Source: Streptomyces roseifaciens (GTDB lineage Bacteria; Actinomycetota; Actinomycetes; Streptomycetales; Streptomycetaceae). From it: a stretch of DNA of 64,000 bases. Under the pieces are notes generated by a model. That model saw nothing but the letters and a program-made list of their open reading frames with translations, did not search any database and had not been told where the DNA came from. Shown here piece after piece: positions 52,126 through 61,292 of the stretch (position 1 is its first letter; each line of letters opens with the position of its first letter). Position numbers and translations under genes: made by a program. Where the stretch lies: NCBI RefSeq assembly GCF_001445655.1, contig NZ_LNBE01000003.1:1408530-1472529 (forward strand), read 5' to 3'.

Positions 52126-53037
52126 ATGGGCGACATCGCCGGTGCGGGCCTGCTCTCGCACGCGCCCGTCATCATGTTCCCCGAACCCGCCCGGATCGAG
52201 GCCAACGGCGGCCGCGACTTCACGCTCGCGACCGGCCTGGAGCAGCTCCGGCGCGAGGTGACCGACCCGGCGGAAGGCGCGCTGGAGTACGACACCGTCG
52301 TGGTCTTCGACTCCCACTGGGCGACGACCACCGAGGCCGTCATCACCGCCCACCCGCGCCGTACGGGCCTGTTCACCTCCGACGAGATGCCGGGCGCGAT
52401 CAGCCGGCTCCCGTACGACCTCCCCGGCGACCCGGAACTGGCCCACGCGGTCGCCGGGCTGGCGGAGGAGCGGAAGGTGTGGATCGCCGCCAACGACGAC
52501 CCGCACCTGCCGATCCACTACGCGACGCTCAACCTCTGGACGTACCTCGGACAGGGCGCCGGCGCGGGCACGGCCGGCGGCAAGGCCTGGGTGTCCGTCT
52601 CCGTCTGCCAGACGGCGACCACCGAGGACTTCCTCGGGATCGGCCGGATCGTGGGGGAGGCCGTCGGCGGCCTCGACCGCAAGGTGCTGCTGCTCGCCTC
52701 GGGCGGCCTCTCCCACCGCTTCTGGCCGCTGTCCGAACTGCGCAACCGCATGGCCGGGGACCCCGCCAACATCGTCACCGCCGAGGCACGGGCGGCGGAC
52801 GAACAGCGGATCGCGTGGCTGGAGGCGGGCCGGCACGACCAGGTGATCCGGACCATGCCGGAGTACCTGCGGTACGCACCCGAGGCGCGGTTCGGCCACT
52901 ACCTGATGCTGGCGGGTGCGCTGGGCGGCGAGGCGTGCGCGGCGCGCGGCCGCCGGTTCGGCGCGTACGAGAACGGGATCGGGACCGGCCAGGTCCACCT
53001 CTGGTTCGACCTGCCGGCCGGCGACGGGGGAAGGTGA
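52126..53037 (+). CDS. HpaD-type (class III) extradiol catechol dioxygenase
   Basis: 303 residues from ATG 52126 with AAAGGAGACG. It is homologous to 3,4-dihydroxyphenylacetate 2,3-dioxygenase (LigB/HpaD fold): metal-site region LLSHAP (His12), VVVFDSHW (His64), catalytic ASGGLSHRF (His197) and the C-terminal GTGQVHLWF. Family enzymes cleave catechols next to the hydroxyls using Fe(II) and O2. Eleven bases separate it from the reductase gene upstream and 7 from the HpaC gene. No HpaE/F/G/H catabolic genes follow, so it likely works in biosynthesis. Confidence 0.9.
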   Translation: MGDIAGAGLLSHAPVIMFPEPARIEANGGRDFTLATGLEQLRREVTDPAEGALEYDTVVVFDSHWATTTEAVITAHPRRTGLFTSDEMPGAISRLPYDLPGDPELAHAVAGLAEERKVWIAANDDPHLPIHYATLNLWTYLGQGAGAGTAGGKAWVSVSVCQTATTEDFLGIGRIVGEAVGGLDRKVLLLASGGLSHRFWPLSELRNRMAGDPANIVTAEARAADEQRIAWLEAGRHDQVIRTMPEYLRYAPEARFGHYLMLAGALGGEACAARGRRFGAYENGIGTGQVHLWFDLPAGDGGR

Positions 53038-53044
53038 AGGACCG

Positions 53045-53524
53045 GTGCTCACCGACGAACGGCTGCTGCGGACCTGCCTGGGGCACTTCGCCACCGGCGT
53101 CACGGTGGTGACGTGCGACGTCGACGGCGCCCCGCACGGGGCCACCGTCAACGCCTTCACGGCGGTCTCGCTGGACCCCGCGCTGGTGCTGGTCTCCCTG
53201 CACCGCCGCAGCAAGGCCGGCCGGCACCTCGCCGGCGGGCCCGAGGGCAGGCCGTTCACGGTGAACGTGCTCGGCGAGGACCAGAAGGACCTCGCCGAGC
53301 ACTTCGCGGGCCGGCGCACGGCGGCACCGCCCCGGTGGGCACCCCGCCCGCCCACCGGCCTCGCACCCCGCCTCGCGGGCTCGCTCGCGACCCTCGCCTG
53401 CACGCCGTGGGCCGCGTACGACGGGGGAGACCACGTGCTCGTCGTGGGCCGGGTCGAGGAGGCCGGGTACCGGGAGGGCGGCCGGCCGCTGGTCTTCTAC
53501 GAAGGAGAGCTCAGGGGGCTGTAG
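53045..53524 (+). CDS. HpaC-like flavin reductase
   Basis: 159 residues from GTG 53045, GAAGGA upstream, 7 bp after the dioxygenase stop. It has RTCLGHFATGVTVVTC near the N-terminus, then GATVNAFTAVSLDPALVLVSLHRRSKAG, the flavin-binding pattern of HpaC/NTA reductases, and ends VEEAGYREGGRPLVFYEGEL. It provides FADH2 to the HpaB-like hydroxylase four genes upstream, completing a two-component monooxygenase. Last gene of the operon. Confidence 0.92.
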   Translation: MLTDERLLRTCLGHFATGVTVVTCDVDGAPHGATVNAFTAVSLDPALVLVSLHRRSKAGRHLAGGPEGRPFTVNVLGEDQKDLAEHFAGRRTAAPPRWAPRPPTGLAPRLAGSLATLACTPWAAYDGGDHVLVVGRVEEAGYREGGRPLVFYEGELRGL

Positions 53525-53626
53525 CCAGGAGGCGGGCGCAGGGGCGCAGGGGCGCGGCTTCGGGGCGATGTCAGAGCCCCTTGGCACACTGAACGAAAGA
53601 TCCACCGCGATGCGCCGAGAGGTCCC

Positions 53627-54790
53627 ATGCTCACCACTGTCGCCGTCGAGAACTACCGGTCCCTGCGCCGGCTGATCGTCCCCCTGGGCCGGCTCAACGT
53701 GATCACCGGGGCGAACGCCACCGGGAAGTCCAGCCTCTACCGGGCCCTGCGGCTGCTCGCCGACTCGGCGCGCGGGGGTGCGGTCGCGGCGCTGGCGCGC
53801 GAGGGCGGGCTGGCCTCGACGCTGTGGGCGGGGGAGCGGAAGGGCAGTGGGCGCTCCCCGGCGGCCAGCCTCCGGCTCGGGTTCGCCGGGGACGAATTCG
53901 GCTACGCGGTGGACTTCGGGCACCCGATACCGACCTCCGGCAGCACGGGCGCGCCGTCCATGTTCAACCTGGACCCCGAGATCAAGCGGGAGTGCACCTG
54001 GGCCGGCCCCGTGCTGCGCCCGGCCGCACTGCTCTCCGACCGCTCCGGGCCCGCCGTGCGCACCCGCACGGCGAGCGGCAGCTGGCACGACTCGGTGAAC
54101 GCCGTCCGCCCCTACGACAGCATGCTCAGCGAGCTCGCCGACCCGCAGCTCGCCCCCGACCTGCTGCGGCTGCGCGAGCACATGCGCTCCTGGCGGTTCT
54201 ACGACCACGTGCGCACCGACGCGCACGCCCCGGCCCGCAGCGCACAGATCGGCACCCGCACCCCGGTGCTCGGCCACGACGGAGCGGACGTGGCGGCCGC
54301 CCTGCAGACCATCCGGGAGATCGGCGACCACGAGGCCCTGGACGCCGCCGTGGACGCGGCGTTCCCCGGCAGCAGGGTGGAGATCGTCAGTGAGGGCGGC
54401 CGGTTCGAGCTCAAGCTGCACCAGCGCGGCCTGCTGCGCCCGCTCGGCGCGGCCGAGCTCTCCGACGGCACGCTGCGCTACCTGCTGTGGACCGCAGCGC
54501 TGCTCACCCCGCGACCGCCCGCGCTGCTCGTCCTCAACGAGCCGGAGTCCAGCCTCCACCCCGACCTGCTGCCCCCGCTGGCCGATCTGATCCTCACCGC
54601 GACCCGGGACACCCAGATCGTGGTCGTCACCCACGCCCCGGAGCTGGCCGACGCCCTCCGCGCCGGCGCCCGGGGCCACCGGCTGGACGTCAACTCGATC
54701 GCCCTGGTCAAGGACGCCCTCGGACAGACGGACGTCGCAGGCCGCGAAAGCATGCTCGACGAGCCGCTGTGGCACTGGCCCAAGCGCTGA
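53627..54790 (+). CDS. AAA/OLD-like ATPase (AAA_21 type)
   Basis: 387 residues. P-loop GANATGKSS (28-36), an SDGTLRYL-type signature and Walker B LLVLNEPESSLHP, with a long insertion. Such ABC-type ATPases resemble the OLD/RecF/GajA fold, but no TOPRIM nuclease domain is attached and no partner gene follows. Possibly a defence or RecF-like protein acting alone; function unknown. A strong terminator directly follows. Confidence 0.85.
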   Translation: MLTTVAVENYRSLRRLIVPLGRLNVITGANATGKSSLYRALRLLADSARGGAVAALAREGGLASTLWAGERKGSGRSPAASLRLGFAGDEFGYAVDFGHPIPTSGSTGAPSMFNLDPEIKRECTWAGPVLRPAALLSDRSGPAVRTRTASGSWHDSVNAVRPYDSMLSELADPQLAPDLLRLREHMRSWRFYDHVRTDAHAPARSAQIGTRTPVLGHDGADVAAALQTIREIGDHEALDAAVDAAFPGSRVEIVSEGGRFELKLHQRGLLRPLGAAELSDGTLRYLLWTAALLTPRPPALLVLNEPESSLHPDLLPPLADLILTATRDTQIVVVTHAPELADALRAGARGHRLDVNSIALVKDALGQTDVAGRESMLDEPLWHWPKR

Positions 54791-54796
54791 CGCCTC

Positions 54797-54820
54797 GCCA
54801 GGCCCCGTAAGGGGCCTGGC
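54797..54820 (+). terminator. Strong terminator after the ATPase gene
   Basis: GCCAGGCCCC and GGGGCCTGGC form a 10-bp perfect stem with a 4-nt GTAA loop, starting six bases after the stop codon. Confidence 0.85.
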
Positions 54821-54935
54821 AGGGAGCCCCCGGCCGGGGGAGCGGTCGCTGTCAGTCCCCGCAGCTAGAATGCGGCGTTTGTTCGATTGGGTGGGCCGCG
54901 CCGAGCCGTGAGCCCCGAGCCGTGGGGGGATCCAC

Positions 54936-55385
54936 ATGAGGGCGAGACTGAGAGAGACCGCAGAAGAGCTGGCCGGTCTGCTGTGGCGGGAGTACATCGT
55001 CTACCGCGACCGGTCGGGGGAGGTGGTGATCCGGGGCGAGCACGTCCAGCGCTGGATCAGCCTCGCCCCCGCGGCCGGCGCCGACGAGATACTCGTCCGC
55101 GCGGGCCGCATCCTGGACGGCGGCACCACCGCCCCGGCGCGCTCGGAGGCGGTCGTGGCGCTGTCGGCGGGCACGGGTGAACTCGCCGCCGCCTGCCGCC
55201 GTCTCCTCGCCGACACCGCCGCGGCCCCCGCACCCCCGGAGCCGGGCAAGGCGAAGGGCCGCCGCCCCGCGAAGGCCCGCCCCGGCCACGGGAGCCGCCG
55301 CCACACGGGCCTCGGTTCCTGGGTGGTGATCGCCTGCGTGCTCGGCGTGGTCGGGCTCTGCGCCTACCGGATCGCGGTGCCGTAA
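54936..55385 (+). CDS. Small C-tail-anchored hypothetical protein
   Basis: 149 residues. The first ~90 residues look like a soluble helical/beta domain (WREYIVYRDRSGEVVIRGEH, VQRWISLAPAAG), then a Pro/Ala/Lys/Arg-rich linker and a single C-terminal membrane span (SWVVIACVLGVVGLCAYRIAVP). Family not recognised. Confidence 0.6.
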   Translation: MRARLRETAEELAGLLWREYIVYRDRSGEVVIRGEHVQRWISLAPAAGADEILVRAGRILDGGTTAPARSEAVVALSAGTGELAAACRRLLADTAAAPAPPEPGKAKGRRPAKARPGHGSRRHTGLGSWVVIACVLGVVGLCAYRIAVP

Positions 55386-55639
55386 GCCCGTGGGAGGCGG
55401 GTGACCGTGCCCGGGGCCGTCGTCGGCGCGGCCCGGCCGAGGCGAAGGCGGCGGCCGGGCCTGCGCGGCGGGAGCCACCGCCCGCGCGGCCCCGGTCCGT
55501 ACGCGCAGACGCCACGAGGAACCCGCAGGCACTCTGGCGGCGCTGCTGTCCCCGGCTCTACCGTGGCCCCGGTAGGCACACTCGAAACAGCGCTTGCCAT
55601 GAGCGCTTGTCATGAACTTGCCAATTCAAGAGGTGAGCC

Positions 55640-57676
55640 GTGTTCCTGCGCCGCAGACGCGTCCGTCGACTGCGTCGACTCAGCGTCGTCGCCCTCCTCC
55701 TCGGCGTCGTCGCCGCCGTCGCCGCGGGCCCCGCCCGGGCGACGCCCGATGCCGAATCCCGCAAGCCGCACCCCCTCGTCCAGCCGATCGATCCTCAGCA
55801 CTGGCGCAACCCCGACGACATGACCTGGGCCGAATACCGCTCGGTCCCCGGCACGAGCTGGGCCGACCCGGACCGCAAGCCCACGCAGCGCAAGTTCAAG
55901 GGGGCCCTGGTCCTCCTGGACTACCCCGACGAGGAGTTCTCCGTCAGCAAGCCGCCCGGCGCCGCGCGGTTCGGCAATCCGCTGCCCGCCGCGTCCGGCA
56001 TACCCCGCGCACAGGTCCCCAAGTTCTACGAGGACTTCCTCAACAAGCCCGGTGCGCTCAACCGCGGCCACACCATCAACGAGTACTGGATGGAGGACTC
56101 CGGCGGCCGCGTCGGCGTCGGACTGACCTCCTTCGGCGTGTACCGCATGCCGTGGAAGTCGTACCAGTACGGCATCGAGCCCGGCATGAACCCCGGCGCG
56201 TGCCCCGTGGGCGACACCTGCGGCAAGGACATCCGCGCCGACGGCAAGCGGGCCTGGGTCGACGAGGTGGGCGCCGACAAGGCCGGCGAGTTCGACTTCG
56301 TCTTCTACCTCACCGCCGGCGTGGACGAGTCGTCCGCCTGGCAGGAGTTCGGGCAGATGAAGTTCCGCTCCGAACGGGACGTGCCGGCCGCCTGGGGGCC
56401 GCCGTTGCCCATCGCCTCCGGCCTCAACTCCGCCAGGACCCGCTACGTGCCCTGGACGTCCTGGCAGGCGGCCGCCCGCATCTGGCCCAACGCGGCGAAC
56501 GGCTCCTCCACCCAGGCCGAGAGCTCCGGCATGGCCACGTTCGCCCACGAACTCAGCCACATCCTGGGCATCGGCGACAACTACAACAACCCCTACGGGA
56601 CCCCGCTCAGCCGCGCCTACACCGGCATCTGGGGCATGCTCTCCCGCGGTTCGTTCAACGGCCCCGGCGGGCCGCACACCCGCTGGCAGATACCCGCCAC
56701 CGCCGGCGGCTCCATGGGTGCCCAGCATGTCCTGCGGGACAAGATGAAGCTCGGCATCGTCGACGAGAAGAACGTCCTGCGCCTCGACCGCGACGCCCTC
56801 AAGAACTCCGGGCTCGTCGTCGCCCGCGTCACCGCACGCTCGGCCCCGCCCGGCGAGAAGGGCCTCACCGGCGTCAACATCACCATGGGCCGCGACCTGT
56901 CCCCGGCCTGCGACCGCACCACCGACCCCCTGTGCGACGGCGGCGGTTACGACAACTACACCGTCGAGGTCGTCGACCGCATGGGCATGGACTCCTTCAC
57001 CCCGGACAGCGGCGTCCTGCTCAGCAAGACCAAGAACGCGGACCGGGCCCCGTTCGCCTGGGTGATCGACGCGCACCCCGAGGACATCGGCCTGCTGGAC
57101 TTCACCCGTCCCGACGGCACCCCGCAGAAGATCACCATGGGCGACTACCGGCAGCTCAGCGACGCGCTCTTCCACGCGGGCGCCGACTCCGGCAGCTCCT
57201 ACGAGTACGTCGACCGGGCCAACCGGCTGCACTTCTACGTCCTGAACGTGCAGCGCGACGCCACCGGCGTGCTCTCCTACGACATCGGCGTCAAGTCCCT
57301 GGACGGCGCGGGGCCGCAGGCCCGCGGGCTCGCACTCGGCCGCGGCACGGTGAAGAGCGACCCCGCCAAGGGGCGGGCCGTGTGCACCTTCGGCCTCGCC
57401 AACACCGGCAAGGCCGCCCCGCAGAGCGAACCCCTGCTGTCCTCCGACGTCTACCGGCTGTCCGCCACCGCCTCCGGGCGCGGCTGGTCCGCCTGGCTCC
57501 CCAACCGCCTGACCACCGCGGCCGCCGGCTCCTCGGTCCCCGTCGACGTCGCCGTCACGGCCGGGTCGGGCGCGGACCGGAAGGGCACCGTCACCCTCAC
57601 CGCGCGCTCGGAGAGCGACCCGAACAGGACGGCCAGGGCCACGTGCTCGCTGACGAACCCGGGCAGGTCCACCTGA
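55640..57676 (+). CDS. Secreted M6-family (immune inhibitor A-like) metalloprotease
   Basis: 678 residues from GTG 55640 (AAGAGGTGAGCC). Long twin-arginine/Sec-like signal (MFLRRRRVRRLRRLSVVALLLG). Zinc site HELSH at about residues 303-307 (FAHELSHILGIGDNYNNPYG), where the local AESSGMATFAHELSH matches the M6 protease active-site context. A beta-rich C-terminal region with VTLTARSESDPN closes it. It degrades proteins outside the cell. Confidence 0.9.
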   Translation: MFLRRRRVRRLRRLSVVALLLGVVAAVAAGPARATPDAESRKPHPLVQPIDPQHWRNPDDMTWAEYRSVPGTSWADPDRKPTQRKFKGALVLLDYPDEEFSVSKPPGAARFGNPLPAASGIPRAQVPKFYEDFLNKPGALNRGHTINEYWMEDSGGRVGVGLTSFGVYRMPWKSYQYGIEPGMNPGACPVGDTCGKDIRADGKRAWVDEVGADKAGEFDFVFYLTAGVDESSAWQEFGQMKFRSERDVPAAWGPPLPIASGLNSARTRYVPWTSWQAAARIWPNAANGSSTQAESSGMATFAHELSHILGIGDNYNNPYGTPLSRAYTGIWGMLSRGSFNGPGGPHTRWQIPATAGGSMGAQHVLRDKMKLGIVDEKNVLRLDRDALKNSGLVVARVTARSAPPGEKGLTGVNITMGRDLSPACDRTTDPLCDGGGYDNYTVEVVDRMGMDSFTPDSGVLLSKTKNADRAPFAWVIDAHPEDIGLLDFTRPDGTPQKITMGDYRQLSDALFHAGADSGSSYEYVDRANRLHFYVLNVQRDATGVLSYDIGVKSLDGAGPQARGLALGRGTVKSDPAKGRAVCTFGLANTGKAAPQSEPLLSSDVYRLSATASGRGWSAWLPNRLTTAAAGSSVPVDVAVTAGSGADRKGTVTLTARSESDPNRTARATCSLTNPGRST

Positions 57677-57780
57677 TCAGGCGAAATCTCCCCTGAAAAG
57701 GGATCTGCCTGCCGGGCGCCCGGTCTACTGGGGCCGATCAACCGCACAGGAGCGTGCGGTGACTTCGGCAAGGGGAAGTG

Positions 57781-58110
57781 ATGAGGAAGATTGCGACCGT
57801 GTTCGCCGCCCTGGCCTTCGGGTTCGTCGCGGCGTCGCCTGCGAACGCGGCGGTGCACAGCCAGTGCGGCAAGTACATCTGTGTGATGACGGCACATCAC
57901 AACCGCTTCGTCCAGGACATCACGGTGCGGACCAAGGACGGCCTGCCCGGGGCGCTGCGGTCCTACTGGGGCAACTTCCACTCGCCGAAGGTCAACGCGG
58001 CGTCCCACCGGTGGGAAGTGGGTTACGAGCAGGCGCAGTCGAAGCTCGTGTGCGGCGGGCTGGAGCGCGACGGCCGCAGCATCGAGGACGGCATCTGCGT
58101 GACGATCTGA
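57781..58110 (+). CDS. Small secreted Cys-containing protein
   Basis: 109 residues from ATG 57781 (AAGGGGAAGTG upstream). Sec signal (MRKIATVFAALAFGFVAASPANA) is followed by an 85-residue mature part with four Cys arranged as two likely disulphides (CGKYIC, CGGLERDG, CVTI). Not assigned to a family; extracellular role unknown. Confidence 0.7.
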   Translation: MRKIATVFAALAFGFVAASPANAAVHSQCGKYICVMTAHHNRFVQDITVRTKDGLPGALRSYWGNFHSPKVNAASHRWEVGYEQAQSKLVCGGLERDGRSIEDGICVTI

Positions 58111-58150
58111 CCCCGGCCCGACCCCGACCCTGCCCCTGATGCGGACGACG

Positions 58151-58188
58151 GTGGCCCGCCCGGTCCTTCACGGAACCGGGCGGGCCAC
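58151..58188 (+). terminator. Terminator after the small secreted protein
   Basis: GTGGCCCGCCCGGT and ACCGGGCGGGCCAC are a perfect 14-bp stem with a 10-nt loop, 41 bp after the stop codon. Confidence 0.85.
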
Positions 58189-58194
58189 CGGTGC

Positions 58195-58577
58195 GTGGAG
58201 CGGCGGCGGGGCCGTTCGGCCAGGTGGTCGGGGACCGTTGGGGCCGCGCGCGAGGCCCGGCTGCTCGGGCTGCCGCTGACGCTGCTGCACGCGCTGGAGG
58301 ACTGGTCGCCCACCTACGGTGTCGATGTCGGTCCTCGCCCGCGCCGGCTCGGCCTGGCGTGCTCGTACGGGCGGGGGAGCGGGCCGGGGGAGAGCAGGAG
58401 GCGTACGGCCGGGAGACGTACGGCGACGAGGCGTACCGCGAAGTGGTCCTCGGCGTGGACCTCGCCCGCCCGTGTGACGAACTGTTCGCCTACGCCTTCG
58501 AGGCGGCCGCGGCCCGCGGCACCCGCGCCGTGCTGCACCACGCCGCCGCCCCCGTCGCGGTCGTGCCGCACAACTGA
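58195..58577 (+). pseudogene. Decayed universal stress protein gene
   Basis: The frame beginning 58195 holds REARLLGLPLTLLHALEDW, typical of a USP first domain start. A second frame (near 58400-58577) carries EVVLGVDLARPCDELFAYAFEAAAARGTRAVLHH and AAAPVAVVPHN, which match the middle and C-terminus of USPs, with the intervening part of the second domain missing. Frameshift plus deletion, 142 bp upstream of an intact two-domain copy. Confidence 0.65.
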
Positions 58578-58718
58578 CGTGCGGGGATCCGCACAGGGCC
58601 GTGCCGTCCGGACGGAGTCACTCGTCCGTGTGGCCGCGGCCTCCGGTCCCTGCCACAGTGGCGGACAGGCCGGACAGTGGCCACAACGAGAAACCGTCGC
58701 CCGCCCCATGGAGGCCCT

Positions 58719-59642
58719 GTGTCCGGCGTGATCACCGTTGGCGTGGACGGAAGCGAGCACGGCAAAGCCGCCGCGGACTGGGCCGCCGCCGAGGCGGAGC
58801 GCCGGGGCATGGAGCTGCGCCTCGTCCACGCCTGGGTGTGGCAGCCGCTGGACCTGCCCGTCACCGCGGACACCGAGGTGCAGCAGCGCTGGGCCGAGAC
58901 GCTGCTGCGCGAGGCCCGGGCCCGGGTGACCGCCCGGTGCCCCGGGGTGCCGGTGACGGCCCGGCTCCTGCCCGCCGATCCGGTCCCCGCCCTGGTCGCG
59001 GAGGCGACCGAGGCCGACATGCTCGTCCTCGGCTCGCGCGGGCACGGAGCCCTGATCGGCTATCTGATCGGCTCCATCGCCCTGCACGTGCTGCGGCAGG
59101 CCAGGGGGCCGGTCGTGCTCGTGCGCAGCCACGGCGACCCGGCCGGCGACCGGGGGGAGCAGGTCGCGGGGCCCGGAGAGGCGGCCGCCGGGCCGCCCGT
59201 TCCCGTTGCGGACGAGGTGGTGGTGGGCGTGCCCGGGGCGGAGGAGGAGGCCGGAGCCGTCCTGGAGTTCGCCTTCGCGGCCGCGGCCGCGAAGGGAGCG
59301 AGCCTGCGCGCCGTACGCGCCTGGTCGATTCCCCCGGTGTTCGCCTGGAGCCCGGCGTCCATGCGGCTGGCCGACGAGGCCGGCGGCCTCGAACCGCTTG
59401 AGAGGAAGCGGCTGGCCGACGCCCTCCAGCCGTGGCGGGAACGCCATCCGCAGGCCCGGGTCGTCGAGCACGTCGAACTGGGGAGCGCGGCGCAGGTGCT
59501 GCTCTCCGCCTGCGAACGCGCCGCTCTCCTGGTCGTCGGGCGGCACGCCTCCGGGCCGCACGTCCCCCAGCGGATCGGCCATGTGGCCCATGCGGCCCTG
59601 CACCACGCCCCGTGCCCGGTGGCGGTGGTCCCGCAGCCCTGA
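58719..59642 (+). CDS. Tandem universal stress protein (UspA family)
   Basis: 307 residues from GTG 58719 with GGAGG five bases upstream. Two Usp domains are seen. The first has GVDGSEHGKAAADWAAAEA and the ATP-binding GSRGHGALIGYLIGSI (GxxGx9GS). The second (from about residue 175) is less typical and has VVGRHASGPHVPQRIGHVAHAALHHAPCPVAVVP. Stress-induced nucleotide-binding proteins; role unspecified. A dead relative lies just upstream, so the pair may derive from a duplication. Confidence 0.9.
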   Translation: MSGVITVGVDGSEHGKAAADWAAAEAERRGMELRLVHAWVWQPLDLPVTADTEVQQRWAETLLREARARVTARCPGVPVTARLLPADPVPALVAEATEADMLVLGSRGHGALIGYLIGSIALHVLRQARGPVVLVRSHGDPAGDRGEQVAGPGEAAAGPPVPVADEVVVGVPGAEEEAGAVLEFAFAAAAAKGASLRAVRAWSIPPVFAWSPASMRLADEAGGLEPLERKRLADALQPWRERHPQARVVEHVELGSAAQVLLSACERAALLVVGRHASGPHVPQRIGHVAHAALHHAPCPVAVVPQP

Positions 59643-59675
59643 GGCGGGTGCGGGACCCGGCCGGCCGTCGGGCCG

Positions 59676-60590
59676 TCAGGCGAGGGCGGGAGCCAGGAGC
59701 TCGGCGGCCTTGCGGACGAGCGCGTCGTCCCCCGCCGCCTTGGGCTCGTGCTTGGTCGTGAGGACGGAGACGACGACCGGCGACCCCTTCGGGGTCCAGA
59801 CGACGCCCACGTCGTTGCTGGTGCCGTAGCTCCCGGAGCCGGTCTTGTCCGCGACGGTCCAGCCCTTGAAGCCCGCGCGGAACTTCTGGTCACTGGTGGT
59901 GTTGGCGAGCAGCCATCCGGTCAGCCGCTTGCGGTCCGCCGGGTCCAGGGCGTTGCCGAGGACGAGCTGCGCGTAGGTCCGTCCGATGGCGCGGGGGGTC
60001 GTGGTGTCGGTGATCCGGTCCGGCTCCGCCGAGTTCAGGTCGGGCTCCCACCGGTCGAGCCGGGTGGTGCCGTCGCCGACCGAGCGGCAGAAGCGGGTGA
60101 CGGCGGTGGGGCCTCCCAGCTCGGTGAGCAGGAGGTTCGCCGCGGCGTTGTCGCTGTAGGAGATGGCGGCGCCGCAGAGTTCCTCGACGGTCATGCCGTT
60201 GGCGACGTTCTCCGCCTTGCCGGTGATCTTGTCGTAGCCGGAGGCCTTGGCGTAGTCGGCGGTGTAGTGGATGCGCTTGGCGAGGAACGTGCCGTCGTGG
60301 TCGAGGTCCCGCAGGACCGCCGCGACGGCGAGCGTCTTGAACGTCGAGCACATGGGGAAGCGCTCGCCGGCGCGGTGGACGACGGTCCTGCCGGTGGCCA
60401 TGTTGCGGGCGAACACCCCGAGGCGGGCGGAGTGCTCGCGCTCCAGCTCGCGCAGCTGACGGGAGACCCGGTCCCCTGCGGGCGTCGATGCGTAGGCCGT
60501 CCCGCCCGTGGACATGGCGGCGGCCAGCGCCGTGCCGGCACCGAGGGTGAGAACCGTGCGGCGGGAGGGCTGTGCACCTATGCTCTTCAA
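59676..60590 (-). CDS. Class A beta-lactamase
   Basis: 304 residues. Twin-arginine signal SRRTVLTLGAG (residues 9-19). All class A boxes are visible: S82-T-F-K85, S146-D-N148, E182-P-D-L-N186 (with the general base) and K249-T-G-S252. It is exported and hydrolyses beta-lactams. It is the only resistance determinant seen and lies beside unrelated genes. It converges on the USP gene and diverges from the DUF3515 gene. Confidence 0.95.
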   Translation of the reverse strand: MKSIGAQPSRRTVLTLGAGTALAAAMSTGGTAYASTPAGDRVSRQLRELEREHSARLGVFARNMATGRTVVHRAGERFPMCSTFKTLAVAAVLRDLDHDGTFLAKRIHYTADYAKASGYDKITGKAENVANGMTVEELCGAAISYSDNAAANLLLTELGGPTAVTRFCRSVGDGTTRLDRWEPDLNSAEPDRITDTTTPRAIGRTYAQLVLGNALDPADRKRLTGWLLANTTSDQKFRAGFKGWTVADKTGSGSYGTSNDVGVVWTPKGSPVVVSVLTTKHEPKAAGDDALVRKAAELLAPALA

Positions 60591-60741
60591 GATCGTATTC
60601 TCCTTGTGTCCTGCATGGCGTGACTTGCACGGCCTGGTCGACAGTCAATACGCCACTGATGGTGCGGTTGGTTCCACTTAGGTGCCGTTCAGCCTCATTG
60701 GTGGCCACTGATACGCACTTGTACGCACGAAGGAGCGCCCG

Positions 60742-61251
60742 GTGCAGCAGCCTTGGACCCGCGGGTCACGTGGTCTGCCCGTCGTCGCGGCGGCGCTGCT
60801 CGTCGCCGCCGGATCGTCGTCCACGAGCGGTGCCGCGGCCCGTGCCGCGCCCAGGCCGACGGGGCAGCAGGCCGCTCATTGCCGCGCGCTGCACGCGGAG
60901 CTGCCCACCGCGCTGGCCGGGCTGGAGCGGGGGACGTCCCGTCCCGTCCCGGAGTTCACCGCGGACTGGGGCGACCCGGCGGTCGTGCTGCGCTGCGGGA
61001 TTCCGCGCCCCGAGGTCCTGACGGTGGGATCCAAGAGCTTCGACCGCTACGCCCCCGTGTGGGAGACCGGCGGCATCAGGTGGTTCGTGGAGCAGCTGCC
61101 CGGTGGCAGTGTTCGCTGCATAGCCGACCACCGTGCCGCCTTCGTGGAGGTGTTCGTGCCGAAGGAGTACGGCGGTGACGGGACCGGGCAGACCGTCCTC
61201 AGCGAGCTGACCGCGCTCATCGCTGCGACCATCCCCGAAGGGTATGTCTGA
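60742..61251 (+). CDS. Secreted DUF3515 protein
   Basis: 169 residues from GTG 60742 (GAAGGAGCGCC). A probable signal/lipoprotein-like N-terminus (VVAAALLVAAGSSS) precedes CRALHAELPTALAGLERG, a motif of actinobacterial DUF3515, then DPAVVLRCGIPRPE and YAPVWETGGIRWFVEQL. The family is exported; its role is not known. It is divergent from the beta-lactamase. Confidence 0.85.
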   Translation: MQQPWTRGSRGLPVVAAALLVAAGSSSTSGAAARAAPRPTGQQAAHCRALHAELPTALAGLERGTSRPVPEFTADWGDPAVVLRCGIPRPEVLTVGSKSFDRYAPVWETGGIRWFVEQLPGGSVRCIADHRAAFVEVFVPKEYGGDGTGQTVLSELTALIAATIPEGYV

Positions 61252-61292
61252 CCCTGGACCTGAGGTTGAGGGTTATGGGGCGGGCCGTGCCC

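Noticed and set aside
45673..53524. HpaB, HpaC and HpaD as a 4-hydroxyphenylacetate catabolic operon
   Set aside because: The downstream hpa catabolic genes (semialdehyde dehydrogenase, isomerase, hydratase, aldolase) are absent, while isocyanide and AsnB genes are interleaved, which points to biosynthesis.
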